Assembly (NCBI GenBank): GCA_014584705.1
Contig: JACTMJ010000006.1
Location: 1-64,000 of the forward strand
Source: Acidobacteriota bacterium
GTDB lineage: Bacteria; Acidobacteriota; Terriglobia; Bryobacterales; Bryobacteraceae
Direction: 5' to 3'
DNA length: 64,000 bases
Positions 55,860-64,000 of the stretch are shown piece by piece (the first letter of the stretch is position 1; every line of letters begins with the position of its first letter). A program made the translations under genes and the position numbers. The notes beneath the pieces are model-generated. The model was not told the DNA's origin. It searched no databases and saw nothing but the letters and a program-made list of their open reading frames with translations.

Positions 55860-58800
55860 CTACTCGATCACCAGCATCAGGTCCTTCGCCTCCACCTGGC
55901 TGCCGTTGCTCACATAGCGCTCGCTGACACGCCCGGCCTTGGGCGCATAGACTGTCGTTTGCATTTTCATTGCTTCCATAACGAGCAGCTTCTCACCCTT
56001 CGCGACCACCTGGTTCAATTCCACGGAAATCGCGGAGACCATGCCAGGAATAGGCGCGCCGACATGCCCTTCGATGTTGGGGTCTGCCTTCGGACGCGTT
56101 TCCTGCTTCACTTCCATCTTGCTGTCGCGGACATCCACTTCACGCGGCAGACCGTTGAGTTCGAAGAAAATTGTACGCAGACCGTCCGGATGCGGCTCAC
56201 CCACGGTAAGCAGCTTGACGATCAGCATCTTGCCTTCTTCCAGGTCAATCGCCACCTCCTCGCCCGGCTGCATTCCGTAAAAGAACTGGGGAGTCGGCAA
56301 CACCTCGAGAGTCGAATACTGTTGGCGCGCCTTGATGAACTTCAGGTAGACATCCGGGTACAGCAAATAGCTGAGGACGTCTGTCTTTGGCACCTTTTGT
56401 CCGGTTTTCTTTTCAAGGGTCTGACGGGTCTCCTCGAAATCGGCGGGAGGCAGGTGCGCTCCGGGGCGGCCACGCATTGCCTTCTCCCCCTTCAAAACGA
56501 CCTTCTGGATTCTCTTCGGCCATCCTCCTTGCGGCTCGCCCAGTGACCCCTTGAACATATCCACCACGGAATTCGGAAGGGTCAGGTTATGGTCCGGCCC
56601 AAGACGCGCAAATTCGCGGACCGTCATGCCGTGCCCCACCAGAAACAGCGCCATGTCTCCCACGACCTTGCTTGAAGGCGTCACCTTCACGATGTCACCG
56701 AAGAGCATGTTCACATCGGCGTACGTGCGGGCGATCTCCGGCCATTGCTCGCCGAGCCCCATGGACTTGGCTTGCTCCTTGAGGTTCGTGAACTGCCCAC
56801 CGGGCATCTCATGCAGATAGACCTCGGCCGTCCCCGTCTTAAGCCCGGTGTCGAAGGGGGAATACCATTCGCGTACCGCCTCCCAATAGTAGGCGGAAGC
56901 GTCCAATGCCTCCTGGTTCAGGCCAGTATCGCGGCGCGTAAAGCGCAATGCGGCGGCGATCGAATTGAGGTTCGGCTGGCTCGTTGTGCCGCTCATCGAC
57001 GAGATAGCTGCGTCGGCGATATCCACGCCTTCGTCGGCCGCCATCAGCACGCTCGCCGCATTCACGCCACTGGTATCGTGCGTATGAAAGTGGATCGGCA
57101 GGCCAACCTCGTTGCGGAGGGCCTTCACGAGCTTCTTCGCCGCGTAAGGTTTGCACAAGCCCGCCATGTCCTTGATGCCCAGGATGTGCGCGCCCATCTT
57201 TTCGAGTTCCCTGGCAAGACCCACGTAGTATTCGAGGGAGTATTTGTCCCGCCGCGAATCGAGAATGTCGCCCGTATAGCAGATGGCCGCCTCGCAGACC
57301 GCGTTGGTCTTGCGGGTGGCCTCCATGGCGGCTTTCATATTGGGCAGCCAGTTGAGCGAATCGAAAATGCGGAAGATGTCGATGCCGTGCTCGGCGCTCT
57401 CCTTCACGAATTCCTTGACGACGTTGTCCGGATAGGCGGTATAGCCCACCGCGTTCGAGGCCCGCAGCAGCATCTGGAAGCAGATATTGGGAATGGCCTC
57501 GCGCAGGCGCGCCAGCCGCATCCAGGGGCTTTCATAGAGGAAGCGCAGACAGACATCGAAGGTGGCGCCGCCCCACATTTCCAGGCTGAACAACTCCGGC
57601 ATGCGGTGGGCGACATGGTTCGCGATGGCCAGCATGTCGTGGGTGCGCACGCGCGTGGCGAGCAGGGACTGGTGGGCATCGCGAATCGTGGTATCCGTCA
57701 GCAGCAGGCGCTTCTCGGCTCTCGCCCACGCGGCGAATTTTTCCGGCCCCAGTTCGAGCAGCAACTGGCGCGTCCCGGATGGCGGGGCTTCCCGGATATG
57801 CTCCGGGATGGGCGCGCGGCCGAAACTCTTCGGGACGGTTCTTCCGGCAACCTGGGGATGCCCGTTCACGGTGATTTCACCGATATAGGTGAGCAGCCGC
57901 GTGGCTCGGTCGCGGCGCGGCCAGAACTTGAAGAGTTCCGGATTCTCTTCAATGAAACGCGTGGTGGTGTCGCCCGCCTGGAAAACCGGATGATGCAGGA
58001 CGTTTTCGAGGAAGGGGATATTGGTCTTCACGCCGCGAATGCGAAACTCGCGCAGGGCGCGATCCATGCGCTCGCGCGACTGCGCGAAATCGCGGCCCCA
58101 GGCGGTGGTTTTCACAAGCAGGGAATCGTAGAAGGGCGTGATCACCGCGCCGCTATACGCGGTGCCGCCGTCGAGCCGGATGCCGAAGCCGGCGGGAGAG
58201 CGATAGGTATTGATCTTGCCGTAATCCGGCACGAAGTTGTTGGCCGGATCTTCCGTGGTAATCCGGCACTGGATGGCCACGCCCTTCACGGTGATCTCTT
58301 CCTGGCTCCGGAGGCCAATTTCCGGGCTGCCGAGCGCCAACCCCTGCGCCACCAGGATCTGGCTGCGGACGATGTCCACGCCCGTCACCACCTCCGTGAC
58401 GGTATGCTCCACCTGGATGCGGGGGTTCACTTCAATGAAGTAGAACTCGCCCGTATCGGCATCCACCAGGAACTCCACCGTGCCGGCGTTCACATATCCG
58501 CAGTGCCGGGCCAGGCGAACGGCGGCGTCGCAGATGCGCCCGCGCAGGTCGTCCGCGATCGTGACGGCGGGGGCGATTTCCAGCACCTTCTGGTGCCGGC
58601 GCTGTACGGAACAATCGCGCTCATGCAAGTGAACGATATTGCCGTGGGTGTCGCCCAGGATTTGCACTTCCACGTGCCTTGCCCGCCGGATGTAGCGCTC
58701 CAGAAATACCGCGCCGTTGCCAAACGCGGCAAGCGCCTCCGAAGACGCCTCCTGCAGACTTTGCCGAAGATCCTCTTTGCGCAGCACCACGCGCATGCCG

Positions 58801-59297
58801 CGCCCGCCGCCACCGAAAGCGGCCTTCACGATCAGGGGCAGACCGATCTTCCGCCCGAACGCCTCCGCCTTGTCGAGGTCCGCAATCGCCTTCTCAGTGC
58901 CCGGAATGATAGGCAGGCCGGCTTCCACCGCCATCCGCCGCGCCGCCGTCTTATCGCCCAGCAACTCCATCAGGCGCGCATCGGGACCGACAAACGTGAT
59001 TCCGGCTTCGCGGCAGGCCTTCGGCAGTTCCGGATTCTCCGCCAGGAAGCCGTAGCCTGGGTGGATGGCGTCTACGCCCTTTTCCCTGGCCAGCGCCACG
59101 ATACCCGGAACGTCGAGGTAGGCCTGAACGGGACCCATCCCTTCGCCGACAAGATACGCTTCGTCCGCCTTGAAGCGGTGCAGTGCCAGTCGGTCTTCTT
59201 TCGAATAGATTGCCACGGTCCGAAGACCGCATTCGGTGGCCGCGCGAAGGATACGGACCGCGATCTCACCGCGGTTGAGAGCCAGAAGTTTTTTCAT
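55860..59297 (-). CDS. pyc: pyruvate carboxylase
   Basis: The product of 1,145 residues carboxylates pyruvate to oxaloacetate with ATP and biotin. Biotin carboxylase (about 1-455) has KKLLALNRGEIAVRI, the ATP-grasp KAAFGGGGRGMRVV and FIEVNPRIQVEHTVTE. The carboxyltransferase domain (about 530-800) has LLTDTTIRDAHQSLLATRVRT, ICYTGDILD and HFHTHDTSG with the metal-binding His. The C-terminal biotinyl domain has VMEAMKMQTTVYAPKAG with the biotin-attachment Lys. Order and length match the single-chain enzyme. ATG 59297 is used; 59330 is an unlikely longer start. Confidence 0.96.
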   Translation of the reverse strand: MKKLLALNRGEIAVRILRAATECGLRTVAIYSKEDRLALHRFKADEAYLVGEGMGPVQAYLDVPGIVALAREKGVDAIHPGYGFLAENPELPKACREAGITFVGPDARLMELLGDKTAARRMAVEAGLPIIPGTEKAIADLDKAEAFGRKIGLPLIVKAAFGGGGRGMRVVLRKEDLRQSLQEASSEALAAFGNGAVFLERYIRRARHVEVQILGDTHGNIVHLHERDCSVQRRHQKVLEIAPAVTIADDLRGRICDAAVRLARHCGYVNAGTVEFLVDADTGEFYFIEVNPRIQVEHTVTEVVTGVDIVRSQILVAQGLALGSPEIGLRSQEEITVKGVAIQCRITTEDPANNFVPDYGKINTYRSPAGFGIRLDGGTAYSGAVITPFYDSLLVKTTAWGRDFAQSRERMDRALREFRIRGVKTNIPFLENVLHHPVFQAGDTTTRFIEENPELFKFWPRRDRATRLLTYIGEITVNGHPQVAGRTVPKSFGRAPIPEHIREAPPSGTRQLLLELGPEKFAAWARAEKRLLLTDTTIRDAHQSLLATRVRTHDMLAIANHVAHRMPELFSLEMWGGATFDVCLRFLYESPWMRLARLREAIPNICFQMLLRASNAVGYTAYPDNVVKEFVKESAEHGIDIFRIFDSLNWLPNMKAAMEATRKTNAVCEAAICYTGDILDSRRDKYSLEYYVGLARELEKMGAHILGIKDMAGLCKPYAAKKLVKALRNEVGLPIHFHTHDTSGVNAASVLMAADEGVDIADAAISSMSGTTSQPNLNSIAAALRFTRRDTGLNQEALDASAYYWEAVREWYSPFDTGLKTGTAEVYLHEMPGGQFTNLKEQAKSMGLGEQWPEIARTYADVNMLFGDIVKVTPSSKVVGDMALFLVGHGMTVREFARLGPDHNLTLPNSVVDMFKGSLGEPQGGWPKRIQKVVLKGEKAMRGRPGAHLPPADFEETRQTLEKKTGQKVPKTDVLSYLLYPDVYLKFIKARQQYSTLEVLPTPQFFYGMQPGEEVAIDLEEGKMLIVKLLTVGEPHPDGLRTIFFELNGLPREVDVRDSKMEVKQETRPKADPNIEGHVGAPIPGMVSAISVELNQVVAKGEKLLVMEAMKMQTTVYAPKAGRVSERYVSNGSQVEAKDLMLVIE

Positions 59298-59463
59298 GAT
59301 GATGACAGAGGATCTTATCCATGATCGCAAAAAAGCGGGAACAAACTCCCCCTTGGCCTCGTAGTCCGGTTAGGCCGTCGCGACGCCGCCCGGTATCCCC
59401 CGCCGAAAGCGGAGGGGCGGTGCGCGGCGATACCGAACGCATTGCGCTTCGAAAGGTAGACCG

Positions 59464-60399
59464 ATGAAATCACGATTTTTGACGGCTCTGGCAATGCTTA
59501 CCATGGCGCTCGTCGTGGCAAGCTGCGATCTCGACGAACTCAAGGCAATGTCGAAGGTGACGGAGGACTTTTCCTCAAGCTACCCGCTCGACGCGGGCGG
59601 AACGATTGAAGTCCATTCCAGGAACGGGAGCGTCGAAATCCTCGGGTGGGAGAAGAACACCGTGGATGTCCGTGGCACGAAGCACGCCCGCAATCAGGAG
59701 GAACTCGACGGCGTCAAAGTGGATATTTCCGCATCGCCCGGAGCGATCACCGTAAGGAGCGTTTTCCCCGACAACCGGGCCAGCGGCAAAGGAGTGCGCT
59801 ACGTTCTCCGCGTCCCGTTCAGCGCCAGGGTGACGACGGTGAATACATCGAACGGGCATATCCGCGTGGAGGAGGTCGCCCAGACGACAAAACTCGAAAC
59901 CTCGAATGCGGCCATCACCGTGAACCGCACGGAAGGCCCGCTGCTGGCCGACACCTCGAACGGCGCGATCCGCGTTTCCGGCACAAAGGGGGATTTGCGC
60001 CTGGATACCTCGAACGGCCGTATTGAGGCCGACGAGGTGACGGGAGCGGTGACCGCCGATACGTCGAACGGCCCGATTCGCGTCTCCGTGGCGGAACCCG
60101 CGCCGGGGAAGGAATTGCGTTTCGACACCAGCAACAGCTCCATCGAAGTGACGCTGAAGCGCTACGCCGCGAATCCAATGACGCTCGAAAGCTCAAACGG
60201 TGGCATCACCCTGCGTATTCCGGAAAACTCCAACGCCACCATCGACGCCAGAACCAGCAACGGAAGCATTCAAACGGATTTCCCGGTAACGGTGCGCGGA
60301 GAAATAACGAAGAATTCCCTGCACACGCAGCTAGGTTCCGGAGGCCCCGGCATTACGCTCGCCACGTCGAACAGCGGCATCCGCCTGCTGCGCTACTGA
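59464..60399 (+). CDS. DUF4097-family lipoprotein (beta-helix/adhesin-like)
   Basis: The product of 311 residues has a lipoprotein signal (MKSRFLTALAMLTMALVVASC, lipid on the Cys near residue 21). The mature part is a DUF4097 beta-solenoid of short repeated strands built on TSNG turns (VNTSNGHIRVEEV, LETSNAAITVNRT, ADTSNGAIRVSGT, LDTSNGRIEADEV, ADTSNGPIRVS, FDTSNSSIEVT, LESSNGGITLRI). Such proteins occur beside anti-sigma or sensor genes and may sit at the inner side of the outer membrane. Function unknown. AAAGGT lies about 7 bases before ATG. Confidence 0.85.
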   Translation: MKSRFLTALAMLTMALVVASCDLDELKAMSKVTEDFSSSYPLDAGGTIEVHSRNGSVEILGWEKNTVDVRGTKHARNQEELDGVKVDISASPGAITVRSVFPDNRASGKGVRYVLRVPFSARVTTVNTSNGHIRVEEVAQTTKLETSNAAITVNRTEGPLLADTSNGAIRVSGTKGDLRLDTSNGRIEADEVTGAVTADTSNGPIRVSVAEPAPGKELRFDTSNSSIEVTLKRYAANPMTLESSNGGITLRIPENSNATIDARTSNGSIQTDFPVTVRGEITKNSLHTQLGSGGPGITLATSNSGIRLLRY

Positions 60400-60413
60400 G
60401 CGGCCCGCCGGGA

Positions 60414-62750
60414 TCAGGAGACGGGCGCGGCAATCGTCTGCTCCACCACCTGGCTGAGGTCCGTGAGCTGATACGGTTTGTTGAGGAGCGGGAAGCCGTC
60501 AATGCGGGGGCTTCCCGTTTCGATCGTTTCCGGCAGATAGCCGCTGGTGAGCAGAATCCGCACCTGAGGAAACTCGCTCCGCAAACGCCTGGCGCATTCC
60601 CGCCCGTCGATCCCCGGCATCATCACATCCAGGAAAACGAGGTCGATCTGGCCGTGATTCGCGCGGTAGATCTCAAGAGCGCGCGCGCCGCTCTCCGCGG
60701 TGAGCACCGTGTAGCCCAATTGCGTGAGCATGGTCCGGGCCACCGTAAGCACAATCTCTTCGTCGTCCACCAGAAGCACAACGCCAGAGCCGCGCGCCAG
60801 ACCGCTTTCGTCGGAGCGCTCCCGCACAAGCTTTTCCGGCTCCGCCAAGGGCAGGAATATCCGAAAGATCGAGCCGCGCGTGACATCGCTTTCGACATCG
60901 ATATGCCCGTTGTGATTGCGGACGATACTGTAGACCATCGCGAGACCCATGCCGGAGCCCTTGCCGACCATCTTCGTCGTGAAGAAGGGCTCAAAGATCC
61001 GGTTCATGATCTCCGCGGTTATGCCCTGCCCCGTGTCGGTAACGGAAAGGCAAAGCCAGTGATCGCTGGGATCCGTCATCCGCTCGATTCGCTCCATTTC
61101 CGACCGGTTGAGCTTCTCGGCGCAAAAGATGAGCTGCCCGCCGTCCGGCATGGCGTCGCGGGCGTTCAGCGCCAGGTTCAGCAGCGCCTGGTGCAGTTGG
61201 TTCTGGTCGCCCAGGACCTGCATGGGTTCTTCGGGCAGTTCCGTGACGATATTGATCGAGCGCGGCAGCGTGTGGCCCAGGAACTCCGTGAGTTCATGCA
61301 CGAGATCGTGAATCGAGATGCGCGTCGTTTGCGTCTTGCCCTGGCGCGCGAAGCCAATCAACTGGCTGGTTAGCTTCGTGGCCCGCTCGGCCGCTTTCTG
61401 GATGATGTCGGCGGCCTCGAGCGTCTTCTCGCGATCGTCCGGACGGGTCTTGAGCAGGTCCGCGAAGCCGAGGATGCCCGTCAGCAGGTTATTGAAATCG
61501 TGCGCGATCCCGCCGGCCAGCGTTCCGACGGCTTCCATCTTCTGCGATTGCCGAAGCTGCTCTTCGAGCAGTTTGCGCTCCGTCACGTCGCGCGCAATGC
61601 CCTGGATCAGGCTCGGCTTGCCCCCCTCGAATACGAGACGGTTTGAAACTTCGACGTAGATCTTCCTTCCGTCGCGGTGGCGCAGGGTCAGCTCGTCGAT
61701 CGTTTTCTCCGCGCCACCGAGCCGGGAGAGCAGGATGCGGTCAATCGCCTGGCGTTCAGACTGGAATACCAGGTCGCGCAAATTCATGTGCAGCAATTCT
61801 TCCCGGCCATACCCGGTGGTATGAAGAAACGCCTTGTTCACCGACTTGAAATCCCCGTCAATGCCGGTGCTGTACATCATGTCGGTGGCATTTTCGAAGA
61901 GTTCGCGCAGGCGCGCTTCACTCTGCTTGCTGCGAAACTCGGCGTCGCGCAGCGCGGTGATATCGATGGCAATCCCTACCGCCTTTTCCGGTTCGCCCTT
62001 CTCGTCGCGGGCAAGCGTGGCGCTCAGCCGCATCACGCGGCTGTCGCCCGTCCGGCTGCGCGCGCGGATGTCGAGGCCGAGATTCTCTTCGCGACCCTGC
62101 ACAAGGTCGGAGATCCCCCGCCTGAGATAGTCCAGTTCCTCTGGCGTGAAGATATTGCTACAAATCTCCTCGTGGCTGAGGTTGAGTTCGCCTTCGTAGC
62201 CAAGAATGCTCAGCAGCACCGGATCAAGCACGATCTGGCCCGCCGCGAACCGCCACTCCCAGATGCCCACCCTCCCGGACTCCGCGGCCAGCCGGTAGCG
62301 CCGCGTGCTCTCGGCCAGCGCCTGCAAGGTATCGGAAATGGAAGGAGCCGGGCGAATGGTAAGCGCGATCGAATCCACACACTCATCCTCCGCGAAGACC
62401 GGCACGATCTGCAATTCCCAGGATTGGGAATCCATTCGCAGTTCGAGAGATGACGCCCGCCCGCGAAGACCGTCTTGCGCCGCCTGGAGCAGGGTGTGAA
62501 TCGAGGGAGCCTTCGACAACAGCCGAAGCAACGGTTTGTGAACGGATTGCGAAATTCCGAGATTCAGAGAGGGAATTGCCGGACCGTGGAAGGAAACACA
62601 CTCCAACTGCCGATTCAGGCGGAGAATCGTAACGTCCTGGGAGCGTTCGAGTTGTCGCAAGGAAGCACCGGTTCCGGGACCGGATTGGGCCGACGACGGC
62701 GCCGGTTGCGCCGCCGTTCCAGTGACCGAACCTACCCAAGGATTTCGCAT
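60414..62750 (-). CDS. hybrid sensor histidine kinase (PAS-PAS-HisKA-HATPase-REC)
   Basis: The product of 778 residues is cytoplasmic (no clear membrane helix). After a poorly conserved N-terminus it has at least two PAS domains (about 150-275 and 285-405, both ending in the ...G.A.DIT/DVTERK pattern). The histidine-phosphorylation segment is GTLAGGIAHDFNNLLTGILGFADLLK. The ATPase has LNLALNARDAMPDGG, VTDTGQGI, IFEPFFTTKMVGKGSGMGLAMVYSIV. The C-terminal receiver has LLVDDEEIV, phospho-acceptor in VFLDVMMPG and Lys in LLNKPY. It should act on a separate Hpt or response regulator. Confidence 0.92.
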   Translation of the reverse strand: MRNPWVGSVTGTAAQPAPSSAQSGPGTGASLRQLERSQDVTILRLNRQLECVSFHGPAIPSLNLGISQSVHKPLLRLLSKAPSIHTLLQAAQDGLRGRASSLELRMDSQSWELQIVPVFAEDECVDSIALTIRPAPSISDTLQALAESTRRYRLAAESGRVGIWEWRFAAGQIVLDPVLLSILGYEGELNLSHEEICSNIFTPEELDYLRRGISDLVQGREENLGLDIRARSRTGDSRVMRLSATLARDEKGEPEKAVGIAIDITALRDAEFRSKQSEARLRELFENATDMMYSTGIDGDFKSVNKAFLHTTGYGREELLHMNLRDLVFQSERQAIDRILLSRLGGAEKTIDELTLRHRDGRKIYVEVSNRLVFEGGKPSLIQGIARDVTERKLLEEQLRQSQKMEAVGTLAGGIAHDFNNLLTGILGFADLLKTRPDDREKTLEAADIIQKAAERATKLTSQLIGFARQGKTQTTRISIHDLVHELTEFLGHTLPRSINIVTELPEEPMQVLGDQNQLHQALLNLALNARDAMPDGGQLIFCAEKLNRSEMERIERMTDPSDHWLCLSVTDTGQGITAEIMNRIFEPFFTTKMVGKGSGMGLAMVYSIVRNHNGHIDVESDVTRGSIFRIFLPLAEPEKLVRERSDESGLARGSGVVLLVDDEEIVLTVARTMLTQLGYTVLTAESGARALEIYRANHGQIDLVFLDVMMPGIDGRECARRLRSEFPQVRILLTSGYLPETIETGSPRIDGFPLLNKPYQLTDLSQVVEQTIAAPVS

Positions 62751-62907
62751 GGAATACTCGCCCCAATTGTATTCTGACCGTATTCCTAGGACAACGGTAC
62801 GGGTGACTCTCAGTACGGCTAGACCCAGATGACCGACGAAGCCTTCCTAGCGGGTACGGAGCCTGCGACGGAAAGCTAACGTCTTTACTTGCTTCACTTT
62901 CGCATTC

Positions 62908-62945
62908 GGCGGAGCGCATCCCGTTGCCTTTGGATGCGCTCCGCC
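62908..62945. terminator. perfect 14-bp inverted repeat after clpC
   Basis: GGCGGAGCGCATCC (62908-62921) pairs with GGATGCGCTCCGCC (62932-62945) around 10 bases, 26 bases after the clpC stop on the minus strand. There is no T-tract, but the stem is long and perfect; it probably ends or protects the clpC mRNA. Confidence 0.5.
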
Positions 62946-62971
62946 TTCCGCGCAGTTTTGGTACTAAGTAA

Positions 62972-64000
62972 TCAAAACATATAGAGCGGGGTCGGGGCTT
63001 GAGACTCGCTCCCAGCGCCTACCGGCTGCTCTTCGCCTTCGCCGATTCTCCGACAATAGATCCCGTTGTCGCTCAGGAAGACCTCCAATTCGGAGGGCAT
63101 CGGGAGCGCTCCCTGAATCAATTGCTCGGAGAGCGGATCCTCAATATACTTCTGCAGCGCGCGCCGCAGCGGCCGTGCGCCATAGGCGCGGTCCGAGCAA
63201 GTCTTCTCGAGGATGTACTTCGCCGCATCGGTATTTAGGCGAATGCGGATATCCTTCTCGGCGAGATTCAGATTGAGCTGATCTACCAGCAAATCGATAA
63301 TGCGCAGCAGATCGTTCTCGTCGAGCGGCTGGAAGAGGATCACGTCGTCCAGACGATTGAGGAATTCGGGATTGAAGGCCCGCTTCACCTCGCCCATCAC
63401 CATGTCCTCGATGTTCTGGGGCATCGCTCCTTCCGCCGGCGCGGAGAAGCCCATCCCGGTCTTCTTCGTCAGGAAGCGCGCGCCCAGGTTGGACGTCATG
63501 ATGATGATGGTGTTCTTGAAATCGACCGTATTGCCGAGTCCGTCAGTCAACTGGCCGTCTTCGAACACCTGCAGCAGAATGTTGTAGACGTCCGGGTGCG
63601 ACTTCTCAATTTCGTCAAGAAGGATGACGCAATACGGATTCCGCTTCACGCGCTCGGTAAGCTGGCCGCCCTCCTCGTACCCGACATAACCGGGAGGCGA
63701 GCCGATCAGCTTGCTCACCGAATGCTTCTCCATAAACTCCGACATGTCGAAGCGGATCAGCGACTTTTCGCTGCCGAAAAGGAACTCGGCGAGGGCGCGC
63801 GCGACCTCGGTCTTGCCGACGCCGGTGGGCCCCAGGAACAGGAACGAACCCGACGGGCGCTTGGGCGATTTCAGCCCGGCACGAGACCGGCGAATGGAAC
63901 GCGCCAGCGCCGAAATCGGCTTTTCCTGGCTCACGATGCGCTTGTGGAGTTCCTCCTCAATCCGCATCAGCTTGCTGACTTCCTCTTCCTTGATCGCGGT
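62972..64000 (-). CDS. clpC: ATP-dependent Clp protease ATPase subunit ClpC (C-terminal part, cut by window edge)
   Basis: This is the C-terminal 342 residues of a Hsp100 AAA+ unfoldase; the frame is open to the right edge, so the gene continues. The second ATPase domain has Walker A FLFLGPTGVGKTEVARAL, Walker B VILLDEIEKSHPDV, the pore-loop region GSPPGYVGYEEGG, and sensor 2 YGARPLRRALQKYIEDPLSEQLI. Preceding residues VSKLMRIEEELHKRIVSQE are the usual linker. It matches ClpC/ClpB; ClpC is preferred because of the C-terminal end, where a ClpB tail would differ, but the missing N-terminus prevents certainty. Confidence 0.88.
   Translation of the reverse strand, partial: TAIKEEEVSKLMRIEEELHKRIVSQEKPISALARSIRRSRAGLKSPKRPSGSFLFLGPTGVGKTEVARALAEFLFGSEKSLIRFDMSEFMEKHSVSKLIGSPPGYVGYEEGGQLTERVKRNPYCVILLDEIEKSHPDVYNILLQVFEDGQLTDGLGNTVDFKNTIIIMTSNLGARFLTKKTGMGFSAPAEGAMPQNIEDMVMGEVKRAFNPEFLNRLDDVILFQPLDENDLLRIIDLLVDQLNLNLAEKDIRIRLNTDAAKYILEKTCSDRAYGARPLRRALQKYIEDPLSEQLIQGALPMPSELEVFLSDNGIYCRRIGEGEEQPVGAGSESQAPTPLYMF

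Noticed and set aside
56745..59324. 859-residue open frame antisense to pyruvate carboxylase
   Set aside because: It mirrors a clear pyruvate carboxylase in the opposite frame; high GC in third positions keeps the reverse frame open. Composition is Arg/His/Gly-rich with no domain.

Overview
The window looks like chromosomal DNA of a GC-rich Gram-negative bacterium, most likely an Acidobacteriota of the Bryobacterales/Solibacter type. This is inferred from gene families, not from a database search. The supporting signs are an Oar-like TonB-dependent receptor with a carboxypeptidase-regulatory N-terminus, several secreted glycoside-hydrolase and DUF1080 proteins, two giant secreted proteins with putative-Ig repeats, an M13 peptidase, outer-membrane proteins with a terminal aromatic residue, an acidobacterial-style Hfq, and a radical SAM protein of the tetraether/membrane-spanning-lipid synthase type. 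No insertion sequence, prophage, CRISPR array or tRNA gene was seen.

Layout. 0.4-1.9 kb: a 16S rRNA gene on the minus strand with its leader and boxA-like antitermination site up to about 2.2 kb; no tRNA lies in the 400 bases downstream of it. 2.6-5 kb: a secreted polysaccharide-lyase-like protein and an acyl-CoA thioesterase. 5-10.3 kb (minus): a housekeeping run proS, class V aminotransferase, tmk, holB, hfq-like, with overlapping or touching junctions. 10.4-18.5 kb: secreted or envelope proteins, a GNAT acetyltransferase, tag (3-methyladenine glycosylase), a GH140/DUF4038-type glycosidase, and a TonB-dependent receptor with a clear sigma-70 promoter. 18.7-28.1 kb: an M13 metallopeptidase, hemB, a DUF2249 protein behind two operator-like palindromes, a cyclopropane-fatty-acid-synthase-like methyltransferase, a type I phosphodiesterase and a large glycosidase. 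28.2-35 kb: an FHA-GAF-PP2C phosphatase divergent from three secreted-protein genes, the last a 900-residue Ig-repeat protein.

35-37 kb is an unusual island: a DnaA-box pair with palindromes, then a gene joining a helix-turn-helix-like domain to (Thr-Val/Met-Asp)n repeats, then about 600 bases without a gene. 37-40.5 kb: a chemoreceptor translationally coupled to an outer-membrane barrel protein, and a TauE/SafE exporter. 40.7-46.5 kb: the Tes-like radical SAM gene with a canonical terminator, and a second giant Ig-repeat protein sharing its C-terminal module with the first. 46.6-55.9 kb: an epimerase, a small membrane protein, an operon of aldo-keto reductase, truncated UvrC-like protein and RsbW-like ATPase, a secreted protein, a RibBX-type riboflavin protein, a MglA/Arf-like GTPase, an unknown protein and a HAD phosphatase. 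55.9-64 kb: pyruvate carboxylase, a DUF4097 lipoprotein, a hybrid histidine kinase, and the C-terminal part of ClpC running off the right edge.

The most interesting items are the Tes/Mss-like radical SAM enzyme, the 35-36.4 kb island, the shared C-terminal module of the two Ig-repeat proteins, the short UvrC paralogue next to a modified anti-sigma-type ATPase, and the double operator in front of the DUF2249 gene. Start codons were chosen from ribosome-binding sites, signal peptides and family length, so many differ from the longest open frame.
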